Notes: generated by a model from the letters alone, not told the origin. Positions 39,968 to 48,487 are shown, numbered from the stretch's first letter. The stretch is DNA of 48,487 nt from Nitrospirota bacterium (GCA_013388455.1 JACAFF010000029.1:1-48487); one strand, 5' to 3'. Program-made: numbers and translations.

Positions 39968-41296
39968 TTAGAAAATATAGTTTTGTGACCATCTTGAATT
40001 ATATGCTTTAAGATTTTCAGGACTGATCCTCTTCTGAAATTCTCCATTAGCCCTCATTATATATACACCCTTTATTTTGTCTCTGTCAGAAGTAAATGTT
40101 ATGTATCTGCCATCAGGTGAAAATGATGGCTCTTCATTGTTTCCATTTGCAGTAAGTTGTGTTAATCCTGTACCATCAGGATTAACAATAAATATCTGGT
40201 TTAGTCCCCTTCTGCCTGTAAAAACTATTTTATCTCCTTTAGGTGACCATGATGGAGAAGTATTATATGAACCTTCGAATGTTATTCTTCTTAAATTTGA
40301 ACCATCTTTTTTCATAGTGTATATCTGTGGGGTACCACCCCTGTCTGATACAAATGCGATATAATTTCCATCAGGAGATATAGCAGGTGAAACATCAATA
40401 CCATATGATGAGGTTAATTTTACTATATCGCTGTTTTTAAGATTCATGATATAAAGATCTGGAGTCCCATCTTTTGAAGAAGAAAATGCAATCTCATTTC
40501 CCGATGGAAAAAAATCTCCTGCAATGTTCGTTCCTTTAGAGGAGAATATTTTCTTTTCGATCATATTTGTAAAATCTAATAGATAAATACTCCAGTGTCT
40601 ATTTCTCTCAGCAGCATATATTAATCTATCACCGTTTGGTGACCAATGAGGAGATAGGATTATGTTACCTTTAATCCCTGTTTTTATGATTCTGTTACCA
40701 TCCCAGTCCATAATGCATAGCTGCTTTTCTTTCTTGGTATCCTCGATGAATGCTATACGTGATCTGAAGATACCTTGCTCACCTGTTAGCATATAATAGA
40801 TATCATTAGAAATTGTATGAGCTAAAGGAATCAATAAATCTCTACTGGCTGTATATTTTTTTCTCATTATTTCTTTTCCTTCAAAAACATCATTCAGAGT
40901 AACTGTAACAATCAGGTCTTTCACTTCCTGAATTGAGCCCTTTATGACTGTTTCAACGCCGATTGGAGTCCAGTTGGCCGGATTAAAAGGCTGTGATGGA
41001 TTTTCTATATAGGCTGATTTATCGATCAATTCGAATAATCCTGTAAAATCAAGGTCATTTCTAATAATTTCCGCTATTTCTTTACCGGATGCCCCTGAAA
41101 AATCCTGTATTGCTACAGGAAGTTTTTTAAATGCAGGTGAATTGATATCAATGTAAACCTTTGCCTCAACATCAAATGTCCTTATTTCCCATTTATTAAA
41201 AAGGGTTGAGAGAGGATTGAAAGTAAAAAGTAAAAACAAGAGAAAAATTATATAAGCTTTGAACTTTGAACTTTGAACTTTGAACTTATTTGTCAT
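39968..41296 (-). CDS. tolB: TolB, periplasmic Tol-Pal system protein
   Basis: The 442-residue protein has a signal segment (about residues 14-30), the TolB N-terminal domain (about 40-170) and a beta-propeller of PD40/WD40-like repeats. A recurring pattern is 'SPDGRYITFTSDRDG.PDIYIMN'. TolB links Pal and the TolQRA motor and acts in outer-membrane constriction. The start overlaps the tolA-like stop (ATGA). Directly after the start, four GAACTTT-type heptamers give the odd N-terminal FKVQSSKFK. No pal gene follows; the next gene is convergent tyrS. Confidence 0.92.
   Translation of the reverse strand: MTNKFKVQSSKFKAYIIFLLFLLFTFNPLSTLFNKWEIRTFDVEAKVYIDINSPAFKKLPVAIQDFSGASGKEIAEIIRNDLDFTGLFELIDKSAYIENPSQPFNPANWTPIGVETVIKGSIQEVKDLIVTVTLNDVFEGKEIMRKKYTASRDLLIPLAHTISNDIYYMLTGEQGIFRSRIAFIEDTKKEKQLCIMDWDGNRIIKTGIKGNIILSPHWSPNGDRLIYAAERNRHWSIYLLDFTNMIEKKIFSSKGTNIAGDFFPSGNEIAFSSSKDGTPDLYIMNLKNSDIVKLTSSYGIDVSPAISPDGNYIAFVSDRGGTPQIYTMKKDGSNLRRITFEGSYNTSPSWSPKGDKIVFTGRRGLNQIFIVNPDGTGLTQLTANGNNEEPSFSPDGRYITFTSDRDKIKGVYIMRANGEFQKRISPENLKAYNSRWSQNYIF
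41257..41284. repeat. Heptanucleotide tandem repeat in the tolB signal region
   Basis: CTTTGAA is repeated four times perfectly (TTCAAAG on the coding strand), a few codons after the tolB start. Seven is not a multiple of three, so a change in copy number would shift the tolB frame. Confidence 0.85.
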
Positions 41297-41925
41297 GGAT
41301 AAAATCTTACTCCGATTTCCATCTCATATGGTGGCGGCGTAAGAGGATTTGCTTTTGCGATGGCTTTGAGTGCAGATCGATCAAATAAAGTATTACCCGA
41401 ACTCTTCTCAACTTTCTGGTTAATAATTGTCCCATCCTTTAATATTTTTATTGATATAATTGCCTCAATATTTTTTGGACCACTGTCTGGGAAAATCCAT
41501 TGTTGGCGTATCTCATTAGTTATTTTTGCATAATAATCATCAAATAGTGTACCTGTTCCCTGAGTAATATTAGATATTTTGTCTGGATTTTTTTCGCCAG
41601 CTTTTAGTGAAATTATAGATCGAAGTTTAACGATCTTCTCTATCTTCTTTTTTGCTTCAATAGCTGCAATTTTCTCTTCTTTCATTTCTTTTGTTCTAAT
41701 AGTTTTTTCTTCAGATATTGGTTGTGTATCAGAGAGAACAGATGTTTTTAAATCTAATTTTTCATGTGAAGCTTCTGAATTCGCAGGACTGACAAGGCTC
41801 ACTACATAAGGAGATGGGATAACTATAGTGTTAGATTGTTTTAAGATCAGGATTGTAATAAATATTGCTGAAAGATGTATAGTTAAAGATAAAACAGTTG
41901 TTCTTTGAAGACTGGGTTCTCTCAT
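41293..41925 (-). CDS. TolA/TonB-like energy-transducing protein
   Basis: The 210-residue protein has one N-terminal membrane anchor (about 12-32) and a charged Lys/Glu-rich periplasmic linker (about 60-110). A TonB C-terminal domain follows (about 125-210; YYAKITNEIRQQWIFPD, then IIKDGTIINQKVEKSSGNTLFDRSALKAIAKANPLTPPP). Position between tolR and tolB makes TolA the likely role: linking the TolQR motor to TolB/Pal. The linker is far shorter than in E. coli TolA. It overlaps both neighbours by four bases. Confidence 0.85.
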   Translation of the reverse strand: MREPSLQRTTVLSLTIHLSAIFITILILKQSNTIVIPSPYVVSLVSPANSEASHEKLDLKTSVLSDTQPISEEKTIRTKEMKEEKIAAIEAKKKIEKIVKLRSIISLKAGEKNPDKISNITQGTGTLFDDYYAKITNEIRQQWIFPDSGPKNIEAIISIKILKDGTIINQKVEKSSGNTLFDRSALKAIAKANPLTPPPYEMEIGVRFYP

Positions 41926-42323
41926 TTAAGGCTTATTTTAGGTTCTGTAATCATTCCGAGTTTTTCTATGCCGGCTTCTTTGATCTCACCCATAACTTCT
42001 ACAACAAATCCATATGGAACATCTTTATCAGCTTTTAAAAATACATTTGGATTGAGTTTGCTAATTGCCTTAAGTTTTTTATTCATTTCTGACAAAGAAA
42101 CAGGGTTGTCATTCATATAAATAACCCTGTTTTTTTTAACGACAAGTGTAATCCTCTCTTCTGGAGGCAGATCTTTTCCTTTTGCTTTCGGAAGATTCAC
42201 ATCTATGCCCTGTTGAAGGAGTGGAGCTGTCACCATGAAAATAACGAGCAATACGAGCATAACATCAACGAAAGGAGTAACATTTATCTCTGAGAGAACA
42301 TTTCTCTCTCTATTGAATTTCAT
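41922..42323 (-). CDS. tolR: TolR/ExbD-like motor subunit
   Basis: The 133-residue protein has the ExbD/TolR signature: a cytoplasmic start, then EINVTPFVDVMLVLLVIFMVTAPLL with the proton-carrying Asp in the membrane segment. The periplasmic domain with the DKDVPYGFVVEVM pattern follows. With TolQ it forms the proton-driven stator. It overlaps tolQ by 14 bases and the tolA-like gene by four. Confidence 0.92.
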   Translation of the reverse strand: MKFNRERNVLSEINVTPFVDVMLVLLVIFMVTAPLLQQGIDVNLPKAKGKDLPPEERITLVVKKNRVIYMNDNPVSLSEMNKKLKAISKLNPNVFLKADKDVPYGFVVEVMGEIKEAGIEKLGMITEPKISLK

Positions 42324-42951
42324 GATTCTCCCGGTTGAAGAAATCGAAAAGTTCTTCTGAAAAATCCTCCATTTCTATAATCATTCTTCGTGCCATGCTG
42401 AGATAGTAATTATAAGCAATGACAGCAGGGATAGCAGCGGCAAGTCCTGCAGCAGTAGCTATAAGAGATTCGGCGATTCCAGGAGCTACAATCGCAAGAG
42501 AAGCAGCACCGGAAACACCTATATTCCGGAACGAATTCATGATTCCCCAAACTGTTCCAAAAAGACCTATGAATGGTGTAGTAGATCCGGTTGTTGCGAG
42601 AAAATTCAGATACTTTTCGAGTTTTGCTGATTCAAGTGCTCCATATCTTTTTAGCAATCTCTTAGTTTCGCTTTTGTCTTTTCGAACTTCATCGGTATAT
42701 ACAGATCTGAAAAGATTCGCAATGGGACTGATAGTCAAGCTCCGTGTTGCCTGATATAGACTCTTAACATCTCTACTTGTTCGGAATGCGCGCAGAAATT
42801 GTTCAGACTCTTTATTCGCTTTTGAAAAATATCTTTGTTTAAAAAAGATGATGGCCCATGATACTACAGAAAAAAATAAGAGGATTATTAAAACACCCTT
42901 TACAATAAGCCCTGCCTGTAATATTAATTGAAGAGCAGAATCTTTCATCAA
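42310..42951 (-). CDS. tolQ: TolQ/ExbB-like proton channel
   Basis: The 213-residue protein has three membrane segments (about 12-36, 122-150 and 160-185) with the MotA/TolQ/ExbB signature TTPFIGLFGTVWGIMNSFRNIG and IAESLIATAAGLAAAIPAVIAYN. It is the first gene of the tolQ-tolR-tolA-like-tolB operon. The start may be either of two adjacent ATG codons. Confidence 0.93.
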   Translation of the reverse strand: MMKDSALQLILQAGLIVKGVLIILLFFSVVSWAIIFFKQRYFSKANKESEQFLRAFRTSRDVKSLYQATRSLTISPIANLFRSVYTDEVRKDKSETKRLLKRYGALESAKLEKYLNFLATTGSTTPFIGLFGTVWGIMNSFRNIGVSGAASLAIVAPGIAESLIATAAGLAAAIPAVIAYNYYLSMARRMIIEMEDFSEELFDFFNRENHEIQ

Positions 42952-43010
42952 CGTGTATTATAAAATAAATTTTTAAAAAATTATTATCTAAAAAAAGTCA
43001 AATAAAGTTC

Positions 43011-43019
43011 TGTTATAAT
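43011..43019 (+). promoter_or_regulatory. Extended -10 promoter for tRNA-Ser
   Basis: TGTTATAAT is a perfect -10 box with the TG extension, about 32 bases before the tRNA. No good -35 is visible, as expected for extended -10 promoters. Confidence 0.55.
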
Positions 43020-43050
43020 TATTTATTAATTTTTGATTTTTTGTTATCAA

Positions 43051-43140
43051 GGAGGGGTGGCTGAGTGGTTGAAAGCGACGGTCTTGAAAATCGTTGTAGG
43101 GGCAACTCTACCGGGGGTTCGAATCCCTCCCCCTCCGCCA
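43051..43140 (+). tRNA. tRNA-Ser (anticodon TGA)
   Basis: The acceptor arms GGAGGGG and CCCCTCC pair, followed by G and encoded CCA. The anticodon stem ACGGT/ATCGT encloses CTTGAAA, giving anticodon TGA. A long variable arm (TGTAGGGGCAACTCTACC) confirms a class II tRNA. Confidence 0.96.
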
Positions 43141-43178
43141 GAAAAATGTTATAAATCCAACTATTTTAAACTGACAGA

Positions 43179-43520
43179 TTAAAGTCCGATAGCTTCAGTT
43201 ATTCTTTTTTTCTGTTTCTCAATCACCTTTTGCCCGTGCTCAAGATTTTTCAATATTTCCTTTTTTGCGCTTTCAGATAATTCCACACCCCGTTCTATGA
43301 TATCTGATACTTTATCTTTAATAGAACCTGCAAAATCATGAATATTATCAATTGTGTCATCTATCAATTCAGATGTCTCTTTTTTTACTCGTCTTGCAAC
43401 TTTTGAAATATCTTTCCTTGTCTCTCTGCCGGATTTAGGCGCATAAAGGAGTGCAATTACCGCACCAATTAATCCGCCCAGTAAAAAAACACCTGCCAGT
43501 TTTTTATAATCTTCGTCCAT
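43179..43520 (-). CDS. YtxH-domain membrane-associated protein
   Basis: The product is 113 residues from the ATG at 43520 after AAAAGGAGG; the frame runs on upstream to 43574 without its own ribosome site. It has one membrane segment (about 6-24, LAGVFLLGGLIGAVIALLYAP) followed by the YtxH signature APKSGRETR. A long amphipathic helix rich in Lys and Glu follows. YtxH proteins are linked to general stress in Firmicutes; here the role is unknown. It is divergent from ftsH. Confidence 0.85.
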   Translation of the reverse strand: MDEDYKKLAGVFLLGGLIGAVIALLYAPKSGRETRKDISKVARRVKKETSELIDDTIDNIHDFAGSIKDKVSDIIERGVELSESAKKEILKNLEHGQKVIEKQKKRITEAIGL

Positions 43521-43584
43521 GAATTCCTCCTTTTCTTTTTTATAAACTTTAACAGGTATAAACAATAGAGTCAACTTAAAGATT

Positions 43585-43614
43585 TCAAGTTTAAAGTATT
43601 CAAGTTTAAAGTAT
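43585..43614. repeat. Two 15-bp direct repeats upstream of ftsH
   Basis: TTCAAGTTTAAAGTA occurs twice in tandem. It is related in composition to the TTCAAAG heptamers at the tolB start. It lies in the divergent gap between the YtxH gene and ftsH, where promoters are expected. Confidence 0.75.
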
Positions 43615-43699
43615 TATTTACTGTATACTATAAACTGCATATAGTTGTCCAGATTTAAACAGTTGCAATTTTATTTTGTTTCGATAATATATTGTAATA

Positions 43700-45601
43700 A
43701 TGGCTGATGACAAAAAAAATATCAGTAACATAATAAAGAATCAACAGTGGCGTTTAATAATAGGTGTTTTACTGCTTCTATTTTTTTTATATACATGGAG
43801 TCAATTCTTTTCCTTTGGGTCAAAAAGAAACTACCCCATCAGTTATAGCCAGTTTATAGAACAACTCGAAGCAGGTAATATCAGATTAGTTACTATCAAA
43901 GAATTGCGGGTTCGTGGAGAATTTGTTCGAGAGACTGATATACAACTTACGGGTGAAAAAATTACTACACCAATAAAAGATTTCGAGACATTTTTACCTT
44001 CCTTTCAAGGTGAGGGTCTACTTGCAAAACTGAAAGAAAAAAATGTAATTGTGAATATCGAACCTGCTGATAAAGGGTCTGCACTGTGGCAGATTCTGAT
44101 TGGACTACTGCCATGGGTTTTGATTATCGGTATATGGATACTCATCATGAGAAGAGCGCAACAGGTTCAGGGTGGACCAGGAGGGCTGTTCACATTTGGA
44201 GCGAGCAAGGCAAAACTTATTGATGCTAAAAAGATGAATATTACATTCAAAGACGTTGCAGGAATGGAGCAAACAAAGCAGGAACTCAGGGAGACGATTG
44301 AATTTCTTAAGGACCCATCAAAATTTAGAAGACTGGGGGCAAAAGTTCCTAAGGGAGTGCTTCTGATTGGCCCTCCTGGAACAGGCAAAACTTTGTTAGC
44401 CCGAGCAGTCGCTGGAGAGGCAGGAGTGCCTTTTTTCAGTATCAGTGCATCTGAATTCATCGAGATGTTTGTAGGAGTTGGAGCTGCAAGGGTAAGAGAT
44501 ATGTTCAAAAAGGCTAAGGAATCACAACCAAGCATAATTTTCATAGATGAAATTGACTCTGTTGGCCGCACTCGTGGTGCAGGCTTAGGGGGAGGCCACG
44601 ACGAACGAGAGCAGACACTGAATCAACTTTTGAGTGAAATGGATGGTTTTGAATCACATGAAGAGGTTATTGTTATGGCTGCAACAAATAGACCTGACGT
44701 TCTCGACCCTGCATTGCTGAGGCCTGGAAGGTTTGACAGGCATATTGTTATTGACAGACCTGGATTAAAAGAACGGAAGGCGATTCTTGAAGTGCATACA
44801 AAAAACAAAATATTAGCTGAAGATGTTGACCTTGAAAAGATTGCAAGGGGAACTCCTGGTATGACAGGAGCAGACCTTGAAAATATCACAAATGAAGCAG
44901 CGCTTCTTGCGGTTCGGAAGAACAAGGATAAAATAGATATGAGTGATTTTGAAGAGGCAAGGGATATCATTCTTATGGGGGCTGAGAGAGAAGAAACAAT
45001 AAGTGATATGGAAAAACGCATTACTGCATATCATGAAGCAGGACATGCTCTTGTTGCATGGAAACTTCCTGGAACTGATCCAATTCACAAAGTAAGCATT
45101 ATACCCCGTGGAATGGCAATGGGTGTTACACAACTTCTTCCAGAAGAAGACAGACATTATTATCCAAAGACATATCTTATGAATAGATTGAGCGTTGTCC
45201 TTGCAGGTAGAGTTGCAGAAAAAATAGTTTTTAATGATACAAGTAGTGGTGCACAGAATGATTTAAAAGAAGCAACAACACTGGCTGAAAAAATGGTATC
45301 GCAGTGGGGTATGAGCGAAAAGGTTGGACCAATTAACCTTGGAAGAGGTGAAGAACATCCTTTTTTAGGAAGGGAGCTGGCTTTGCCAAAACGCTATAGT
45401 GAAGAAATGGCATGGTTGATGGATCAGGAGATACGGGAATTAATACTAAAGGCCGAGCAAAAATCAGAAGAGATATTGAAGAATAACAGACATGTTCTTG
45501 ATCGACTTGCTGAGGAATTAATTAAGAAAGAAGTTCTGGATAGGGATGATATTGAAAGGATTATAGGTGTTTTGGAAAATTCGAAGTTCGGAGATTGGTA
45601 A
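43700..45601 (+). CDS. ftsH: FtsH, membrane-bound ATP-dependent zinc metalloprotease
   Basis: The 633-residue protein has two membrane segments (about 16-36 and 128-150), an AAA+ ATPase (Walker A GPPGTGKT at 224-231; SRH region with [20 protein letters not shown]) and the zinc-protease site HEAGH (445-449). It degrades misfolded membrane proteins and regulators. The last few codons (ENSKFGDW) overlap, in another frame, the start of a response-regulator remnant, so the native C-terminus was probably altered by a rearrangement. The core enzyme looks intact. Confidence 0.96.
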   Translation: MADDKKNISNIIKNQQWRLIIGVLLLLFFLYTWSQFFSFGSKRNYPISYSQFIEQLEAGNIRLVTIKELRVRGEFVRETDIQLTGEKITTPIKDFETFLPSFQGEGLLAKLKEKNVIVNIEPADKGSALWQILIGLLPWVLIIGIWILIMRRAQQVQGGPGGLFTFGASKAKLIDAKKMNITFKDVAGMEQTKQELRETIEFLKDPSKFRRLGAKVPKGVLLIGPPGTGKTLLARAVAGEAGVPFFSISASEFIEMFVGVGAARVRDMFKKAKESQPSIIFIDEIDSVGRTRGAGLGGGHDEREQTLNQLLSEMDGFESHEEVIVMAATNRPDVLDPALLRPGRFDRHIVIDRPGLKERKAILEVHTKNKILAEDVDLEKIARGTPGMTGADLENITNEAALLAVRKNKDKIDMSDFEEARDIILMGAEREETISDMEKRITAYHEAGHALVAWKLPGTDPIHKVSIIPRGMAMGVTQLLPEEDRHYYPKTYLMNRLSVVLAGRVAEKIVFNDTSSGAQNDLKEATTLAEKMVSQWGMSEKVGPINLGRGEEHPFLGRELALPKRYSEEMAWLMDQEIRELILKAEQKSEEILKNNRHVLDRLAEELIKKEVLDRDDIERIIGVLENSKFGDW

Positions 45602-45770
45602 CAGTATCCCGATAATAGCAATGACATCGTATGCTATGGCAGGTGATAAAGAAAGGCTTTTGTCCGCTGGGTGTAAAGGCTATATCGAGAAACCTATTGA
45701 CCCTGATTAGGTCATATCCCAGATAAGGCAATTGACAGGTGAAACAGCATTAAGATATACATATACCTAA
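45579..45770 (+). pseudogene. Response-regulator receiver remnant (C-terminal half)
   Basis: In the frame that starts at 45579 the DNA encodes [20 protein letters not shown], then AGDKERLLSAGCKGYIEKP and IDPD. This is the second half of a CheY-like receiver with the switch Thr and conserved Lys. A TAG at 45708 interrupts it, and QIRQLTGETA follows. The first half, with the phosphoacceptor Asp, is absent. Its upstream end overlaps the last codons of ftsH. Its tail, GGTGAAACAGCATTAAGATAT, matches the junction before the intact kinase gene at 47041. Confidence 0.75.
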
Positions 45771-45904
45771 ATCCAGCGATAAGCATAACAAATGCTGATT
45801 CAGACAGTCATTGCGAGCACCTGAAAGGTGCGTGGCAATCTCCTTGAAGAAGTTCAGATTGCTTCGTTTCTCTCGCAATGACAATCTTTATAGCTGGATT
45901 TGGG
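45766..45904. mobile_element. MITE-like element with terminal inverted repeats, copy 2
   Basis: It is bounded by CCTAAATCCAGCGATAA (45766-45782) and TTATAGCTGGATTTGGG (45888-45904), which pair at 15 of 17 positions. It carries two inner palindromic family-A arms, GTCATTGCGAGCACC...GCAATCTC and CAGATTGCTTCG...CTCGCAATGAC. ATATA flanks both sides and may be a target duplication. It matches the copy at 7523-7654. The stretch after it, 45905-46043, is purine-rich; I see no gene there. Confidence 0.78.
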
Positions 45905-46043
45905 ATATATTTTCCCCTCTTTTATAAAAATGGGTGAGGGGAGATTACTAAAGAAAATTAGAAAATGGGGAGAGAAGAGAGAGATTTTAGAAAAGGGCCA
46001 CAACTTATAGAGGGGTTAAGGTAGGTATGAAAGGTATATTCAG

Positions 46044-46073
46044 ATGAAGATATTAATTATAGAGGAGGATTAA
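46044..46073 (+). pseudogene. Response-regulator N-terminal remnant (MKILIIEED then stop)
   Basis: ATGAAGATATTAATTATAGA followed by GGAGGATTAA encodes only MKILIIEED. It is nearly the same as the start of the intact receiver gene at 47051 (MKILIVEDD). It marks another broken copy of the same junction. Confidence 0.6.
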
Positions 46074-46086
46074 GGTATAATTATTT

Positions 46087-46386
46087 ATGACAAATATGGA
46101 AAAGAGTGAATTGTCTGAAGAACATAAACGAACGCTCAAACAGTGTTTGTGGGATTTAAATCTTACACCGGAGGAGTTTCTTGCTATTATAGAGGGACGA
46201 AGCACACGTAAATGGCCTGAAAGAGGGTTTTGTGTAGCACGGCTTCTTGAGAGTGTAAACTGGTTCAAGATTGTAAAAATAATTGATCCCAGAATTCTTT
46301 GCGGTTTATGGGGAGATGCAAGAAAGTTCGTAAGATTTAAAGAAATTAAAGAAGGAATGGATTTTGCTTGCAGAATATTACAATAA
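46087..46386 (+). CDS. Antitoxin-like partner of the AbiEii toxin
   Basis: The 99-residue protein has the size and pattern of the small proteins upstream of AbiEii nucleotidyltransferases (LWDLNLTPEEFLAIIEGRST, RGFCVARLLESVNWFKIVKII, LWGDARKFVRFKEIKEG). Such partners neutralise the toxin and may repress the promoter. Its end overlaps the toxin start by 23 bases, typical of type IV AbiE systems. A second ATG three codons in is an alternative start. The pair lies inside a broken response-regulator locus, suggesting insertion. Confidence 0.7.
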   Translation: MTNMEKSELSEEHKRTLKQCLWDLNLTPEEFLAIIEGRSTRKWPERGFCVARLLESVNWFKIVKIIDPRILCGLWGDARKFVRFKEIKEGMDFACRILQ

Positions 46387-47014
46387 TGTGATATATCCTT
46401 TAGAGGACATTGTTATATCTGTATTCCGGGAATCACCTTTTTATCTGACAGGTGACACCGCTCTTTCAAGGGGATATTACAATCATCGGTATTCTGATGA
46501 TCTGGACTTTTTTGTTAATGATCATGCAGAGTTCCGGAGGATTTCAGAAACTCAGTTGGCGAAACTGCAAAAGGTATTTAGTGACGCCGAAACCGACTAT
46601 AAAGGTGAACATTTTTATCGTATTTTTGTCGGTAATGAGAGATTAAAGATTGAGCTGATAAATGATGTGCCCTCACATATCGGTCAACTGGTAAATCATC
46701 CAGTTCTCGGCATTATAGATTCAAGGGAAAATATCCTTGCAAATAAGATAACTGCGATAGTTGATAGAACACTGCCGAAGGATATCGTTGATGTATTTGT
46801 ACTTTTGAATGATGGGCTAAGTATTAAGACAGCTTTGACTGACGCCGGAAGCAAGGCTGCCGGTATCTCACCTCTCCTTGTTGCCAAAATACTTGCCGAG
46901 TTTGATTATACGATTATTGATACTGAAATAAAATGGATAAAACCTTTCCCAAGCCTGACGATTAAACAATATCTGAGCAACATGGCAATCAGCATTGTTG
47001 AAGGTAAAATATAA
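46364..47014 (+). CDS. AbiEii/AbiGii-type nucleotidyltransferase toxin
   Basis: The 216-residue protein has the nucleotidyltransferase motifs FYLTGDTALSRGYY (a GDTALS variant of the usual GGTALS) and HRYSDDLDFF (Asp45, Asp46 and Asp48). The downstream NILANKITAIVDRTLPKDIVDVFVL segment resembles the AbiEii 'KL.AI..R..PKD..D...L' helix. AbiEii toxins add nucleotides to tRNA and give abortive infection. The start is TTG with AAGGA upstream, inside the antitoxin gene. Whether the changed Gly to Asp still allows activity is not known. Confidence 0.85.
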   Translation: MLAEYYNNVIYPLEDIVISVFRESPFYLTGDTALSRGYYNHRYSDDLDFFVNDHAEFRRISETQLAKLQKVFSDAETDYKGEHFYRIFVGNERLKIELINDVPSHIGQLVNHPVLGIIDSRENILANKITAIVDRTLPKDIVDVFVLLNDGLSIKTALTDAGSKAAGISPLLVAKILAEFDYTIIDTEIKWIKPFPSLTIKQYLSNMAISIVEGKI

Positions 47015-47050
47015 TCTATATTTTTGTTGAATTATGACCGGTGAAACAGC

Positions 47051-48487
47051 ATGAAGATATTGATCGTAGAGGACGATGTCAACTCAAGGGTTTTTCTTGA
47101 ACGTGCGCTCCTGAGCCAGGGATATACTGTTGAGAGCGCTGCCAATGGTATCCAGGCGATGGAAAAAGTCGTTCTATCGCCTCCTGATCTGATTATATCG
47201 GACATCATGATGCCGGAAATGGATGGTTTTGAACTTTGCCGGAAGGTAAAGACTGATGAACGTCTTCAACATATCCCCTTTGTTTTTTATACAGCTACCT
47301 ACACTGATAAAAAGGATGAAGATCTGGCTATGTCGCTTGGAGCGTCACGTTTTATTGTAAAGCCGATGGAACCGGAGAAATTTTTCAGCACCATTAAGGA
47401 AGTAATTGAAGAGCATCGGGCAGGGCAGCTTCCTGTGCTGGACCAGCTTCCTGTAGAGATTACAGAACTGGACAGGATGCAGATAGAAGCCTACGCCCGG
47501 AAACTGGAAAAGAAGGTGAGAGAACTTGAGAAAGAGCTTGAAAAATTATGGAAACTCCAGCAGGAGAGGGAAGATATTTTCCAGGCAATCGGTCATCCAA
47601 CAATAATTCTTGACGCACAACACAATATTCTTTCAGTAAATAAGGCTACGGTGAAGGCAACAGGTGCGGGTTCCGCAGAAGAACTTATCGGGAAAAAATG
47701 CTATGAAATCTTTCACAATACCTCGGGACCTCCCGAAGGCTGCCCGCTGGTGAAAATGCTCTCATCAGCAAAACTTGAGGAGAGTGAAATGGAAGTAGAG
47801 GCTCTTGGCGGAATATATCTCGTCTCATGCACTCCTGTTTTTGATGAAAAAGGCAATATTCAGAGAATAATTCACATAGCTACTGACATTACCGAACTTA
47901 AGCGGGCACAGGAGGAAATAAGGTATTCTCATTCGCTTCTTGAAGCAACTCTGGAATCTACAGAAGACGGCATTCTGGTTGTAGATAGAACCGGCAAGGT
48001 TACCAGATATAACAGGAAATTTCTTGAACTCTGGAAGATTCCTGAGTATTTAGCAGAAAGACGTGATGACAACATGTTGTTAGACTTTGTTTTCGAGCAA
48101 CTCGAGAATCCGGAAGACTTCATGAAAAAGGTTAGATATCTCTACCAAAGGCCTGAAGAAATTTCTTTTGACGAAATCAGATTCAAGGACGGAAAAATAT
48201 TTGAGCGATATTCTCAACCCCAGTTTCTTGGAGACACTATTGTAGGGCGTGTATGGAGTTTTCGTAACATAACTGAGCGTAAAAAGGTGGAGGCGGAAAT
48301 AAGAAAGCTGAATACTGAGCTTGAGCAGCGAGTAAAGAAACGCACTGCACAACTTGAAGCTGCCAACAAGGAACTTGAAGCATTTGTCTATTCTGTCTCT
48401 CATGATCTTCGAGCACCTTTGAGGGCAATAGATGGGTTTACAGAGATACTTCAGAAGGAATACATTCAGAAGCTTGATGAAGAAGGA
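47051..48487 (+). CDS. Receiver - PAS - PAS - histidine kinase (partial, cut at window end)
   Basis: The open frame has 479 codons with no stop before the window edge. It has a receiver (about 1-125; ILIVEDD with the acidic pair, phosphoacceptor Asp51 in [11 protein letters not shown], switch Thr in FYTAT, Lys in IVKPME) and a coiled coil (about 155-182). A PAS domain (about 185-300) contains [17 protein letters not shown], and a second PAS follows (about 300-415). A HisKA segment carries phospho-His451 in [16 protein letters not shown]. The ATPase domain would follow outside. It is a soluble hybrid sensor kinase with no membrane segment. The GC content seems higher than in the glycosylation region. 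Confidence 0.92.
   Translation, partial: MKILIVEDDVNSRVFLERALLSQGYTVESAANGIQAMEKVVLSPPDLIISDIMMPEMDGFELCRKVKTDERLQHIPFVFYTATYTDKKDEDLAMSLGASRFIVKPMEPEKFFSTIKEVIEEHRAGQLPVLDQLPVEITELDRMQIEAYARKLEKKVRELEKELEKLWKLQQEREDIFQAIGHPTIILDAQHNILSVNKATVKATGAGSAEELIGKKCYEIFHNTSGPPEGCPLVKMLSSAKLEESEMEVEALGGIYLVSCTPVFDEKGNIQRIIHIATDITELKRAQEEIRYSHSLLEATLESTEDGILVVDRTGKVTRYNRKFLELWKIPEYLAERRDDNMLLDFVFEQLENPEDFMKKVRYLYQRPEEISFDEIRFKDGKIFERYSQPQFLGDTIVGRVWSFRNITERKKVEAEIRKLNTELEQRVKKRTAQLEAANKELEAFVYSVSHDLRAPLRAIDGFTEILQKEYIQKLDEEG

Noticed and set aside
44167-45157. Long minus-strand open frames opposite ftsH
   Set aside because: These mirror the strongly conserved FtsH coding strand and show no family pattern.
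45605-45710. The receiver fragment after ftsH as an intact small response regulator
   Set aside because: It lacks the first half with the phosphoacceptor and has an in-frame TAG.
46053-46268. A 71-codon minus-strand frame over the antitoxin gene
   Set aside because: It overlaps the antitoxin on the other strand and has no recognisable pattern or ribosome site.
48080-48428. Minus-strand frames near the right edge
   Set aside because: They lie opposite the PAS/HisKA frame, which has clear motifs and runs open to the window end.

Overview
The window is AT-rich bacterial DNA (roughly 35-40% GC by eye). It carries Gram-negative envelope genes (tolQ/tolR/tolA-like/tolB), a multihaem c-type cytochrome, a tungsten-type aldehyde:ferredoxin oxidoreductase with a four-cluster ferredoxin, ClpC, FtsH and glycolytic genes. 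This suits an anaerobic, probably Nitrospirota (Thermodesulfovibrionia-like) or related deep-branching lineage. The placement is inferred from gene content; no rRNA is present.

Layout. (1) About 0.3-24 kb is an accessory glycosylation region. It holds an atypical LuxR-type regulator, a secreted HEAT-repeat protein, three paralogous TPR-GT41 (O-GlcNAc-transferase/SPINDLY-like) proteins, an FKBP-TPR-GT9-like fusion that seems to start at ATA, a GspC-like protein, a DXD glycosyltransferase and a 2997-residue mosaic of six GT2 domains alternating with TPR blocks. Short palindromic repeats are scattered through it, and many are inserted in frame inside the giant gene. (2) About 20.5-24.6 kb holds a coiled-coil/PD-(D/E)XK-like protein, a collapsed antitoxin-AbiEii fusion and a PIN/RHH toxin-antitoxin pair. 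(3) 24.8-28.8 kb is a minus-strand run clpC, tlpA-like, DUF4416 and a slyD-like FKBP. It is followed by tRNA-Gln and tRNA-Glu and a nine-site cytochrome. (4) 29.9-39.9 kb is a central-carbon cluster: a HAD remnant, pgi, AOR and its ferredoxin on the minus strand, then divergent pyk, gpmA, a phosphohexomutase, a TPR protein and tyrS. (5) 40-45.6 kb has the tol operon, tRNA-Ser, a YtxH protein and ftsH. (6) 45.6-48.5 kb is a disrupted two-component locus with response-regulator remnants, a MITE-like element, an AbiEii toxin-antitoxin pair and a receiver-PAS-PAS-histidine kinase cut by the window end.

How it fits together. The glycosyltransferases, their TPR scaffolds and the GspC-like protein suggest a protein- or surface-glycan glycosylation system, perhaps acting on a secreted or pilus-like substrate. 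No substrate gene is visible here, so this is inference. The most unusual signal is the use of interspersed palindromic repeats as coding sequence in the giant glycosyltransferase. Insertions recur at equivalent positions of its repeated modules, which suggests domain boundaries and surface loops that tolerate repeat-derived linkers.
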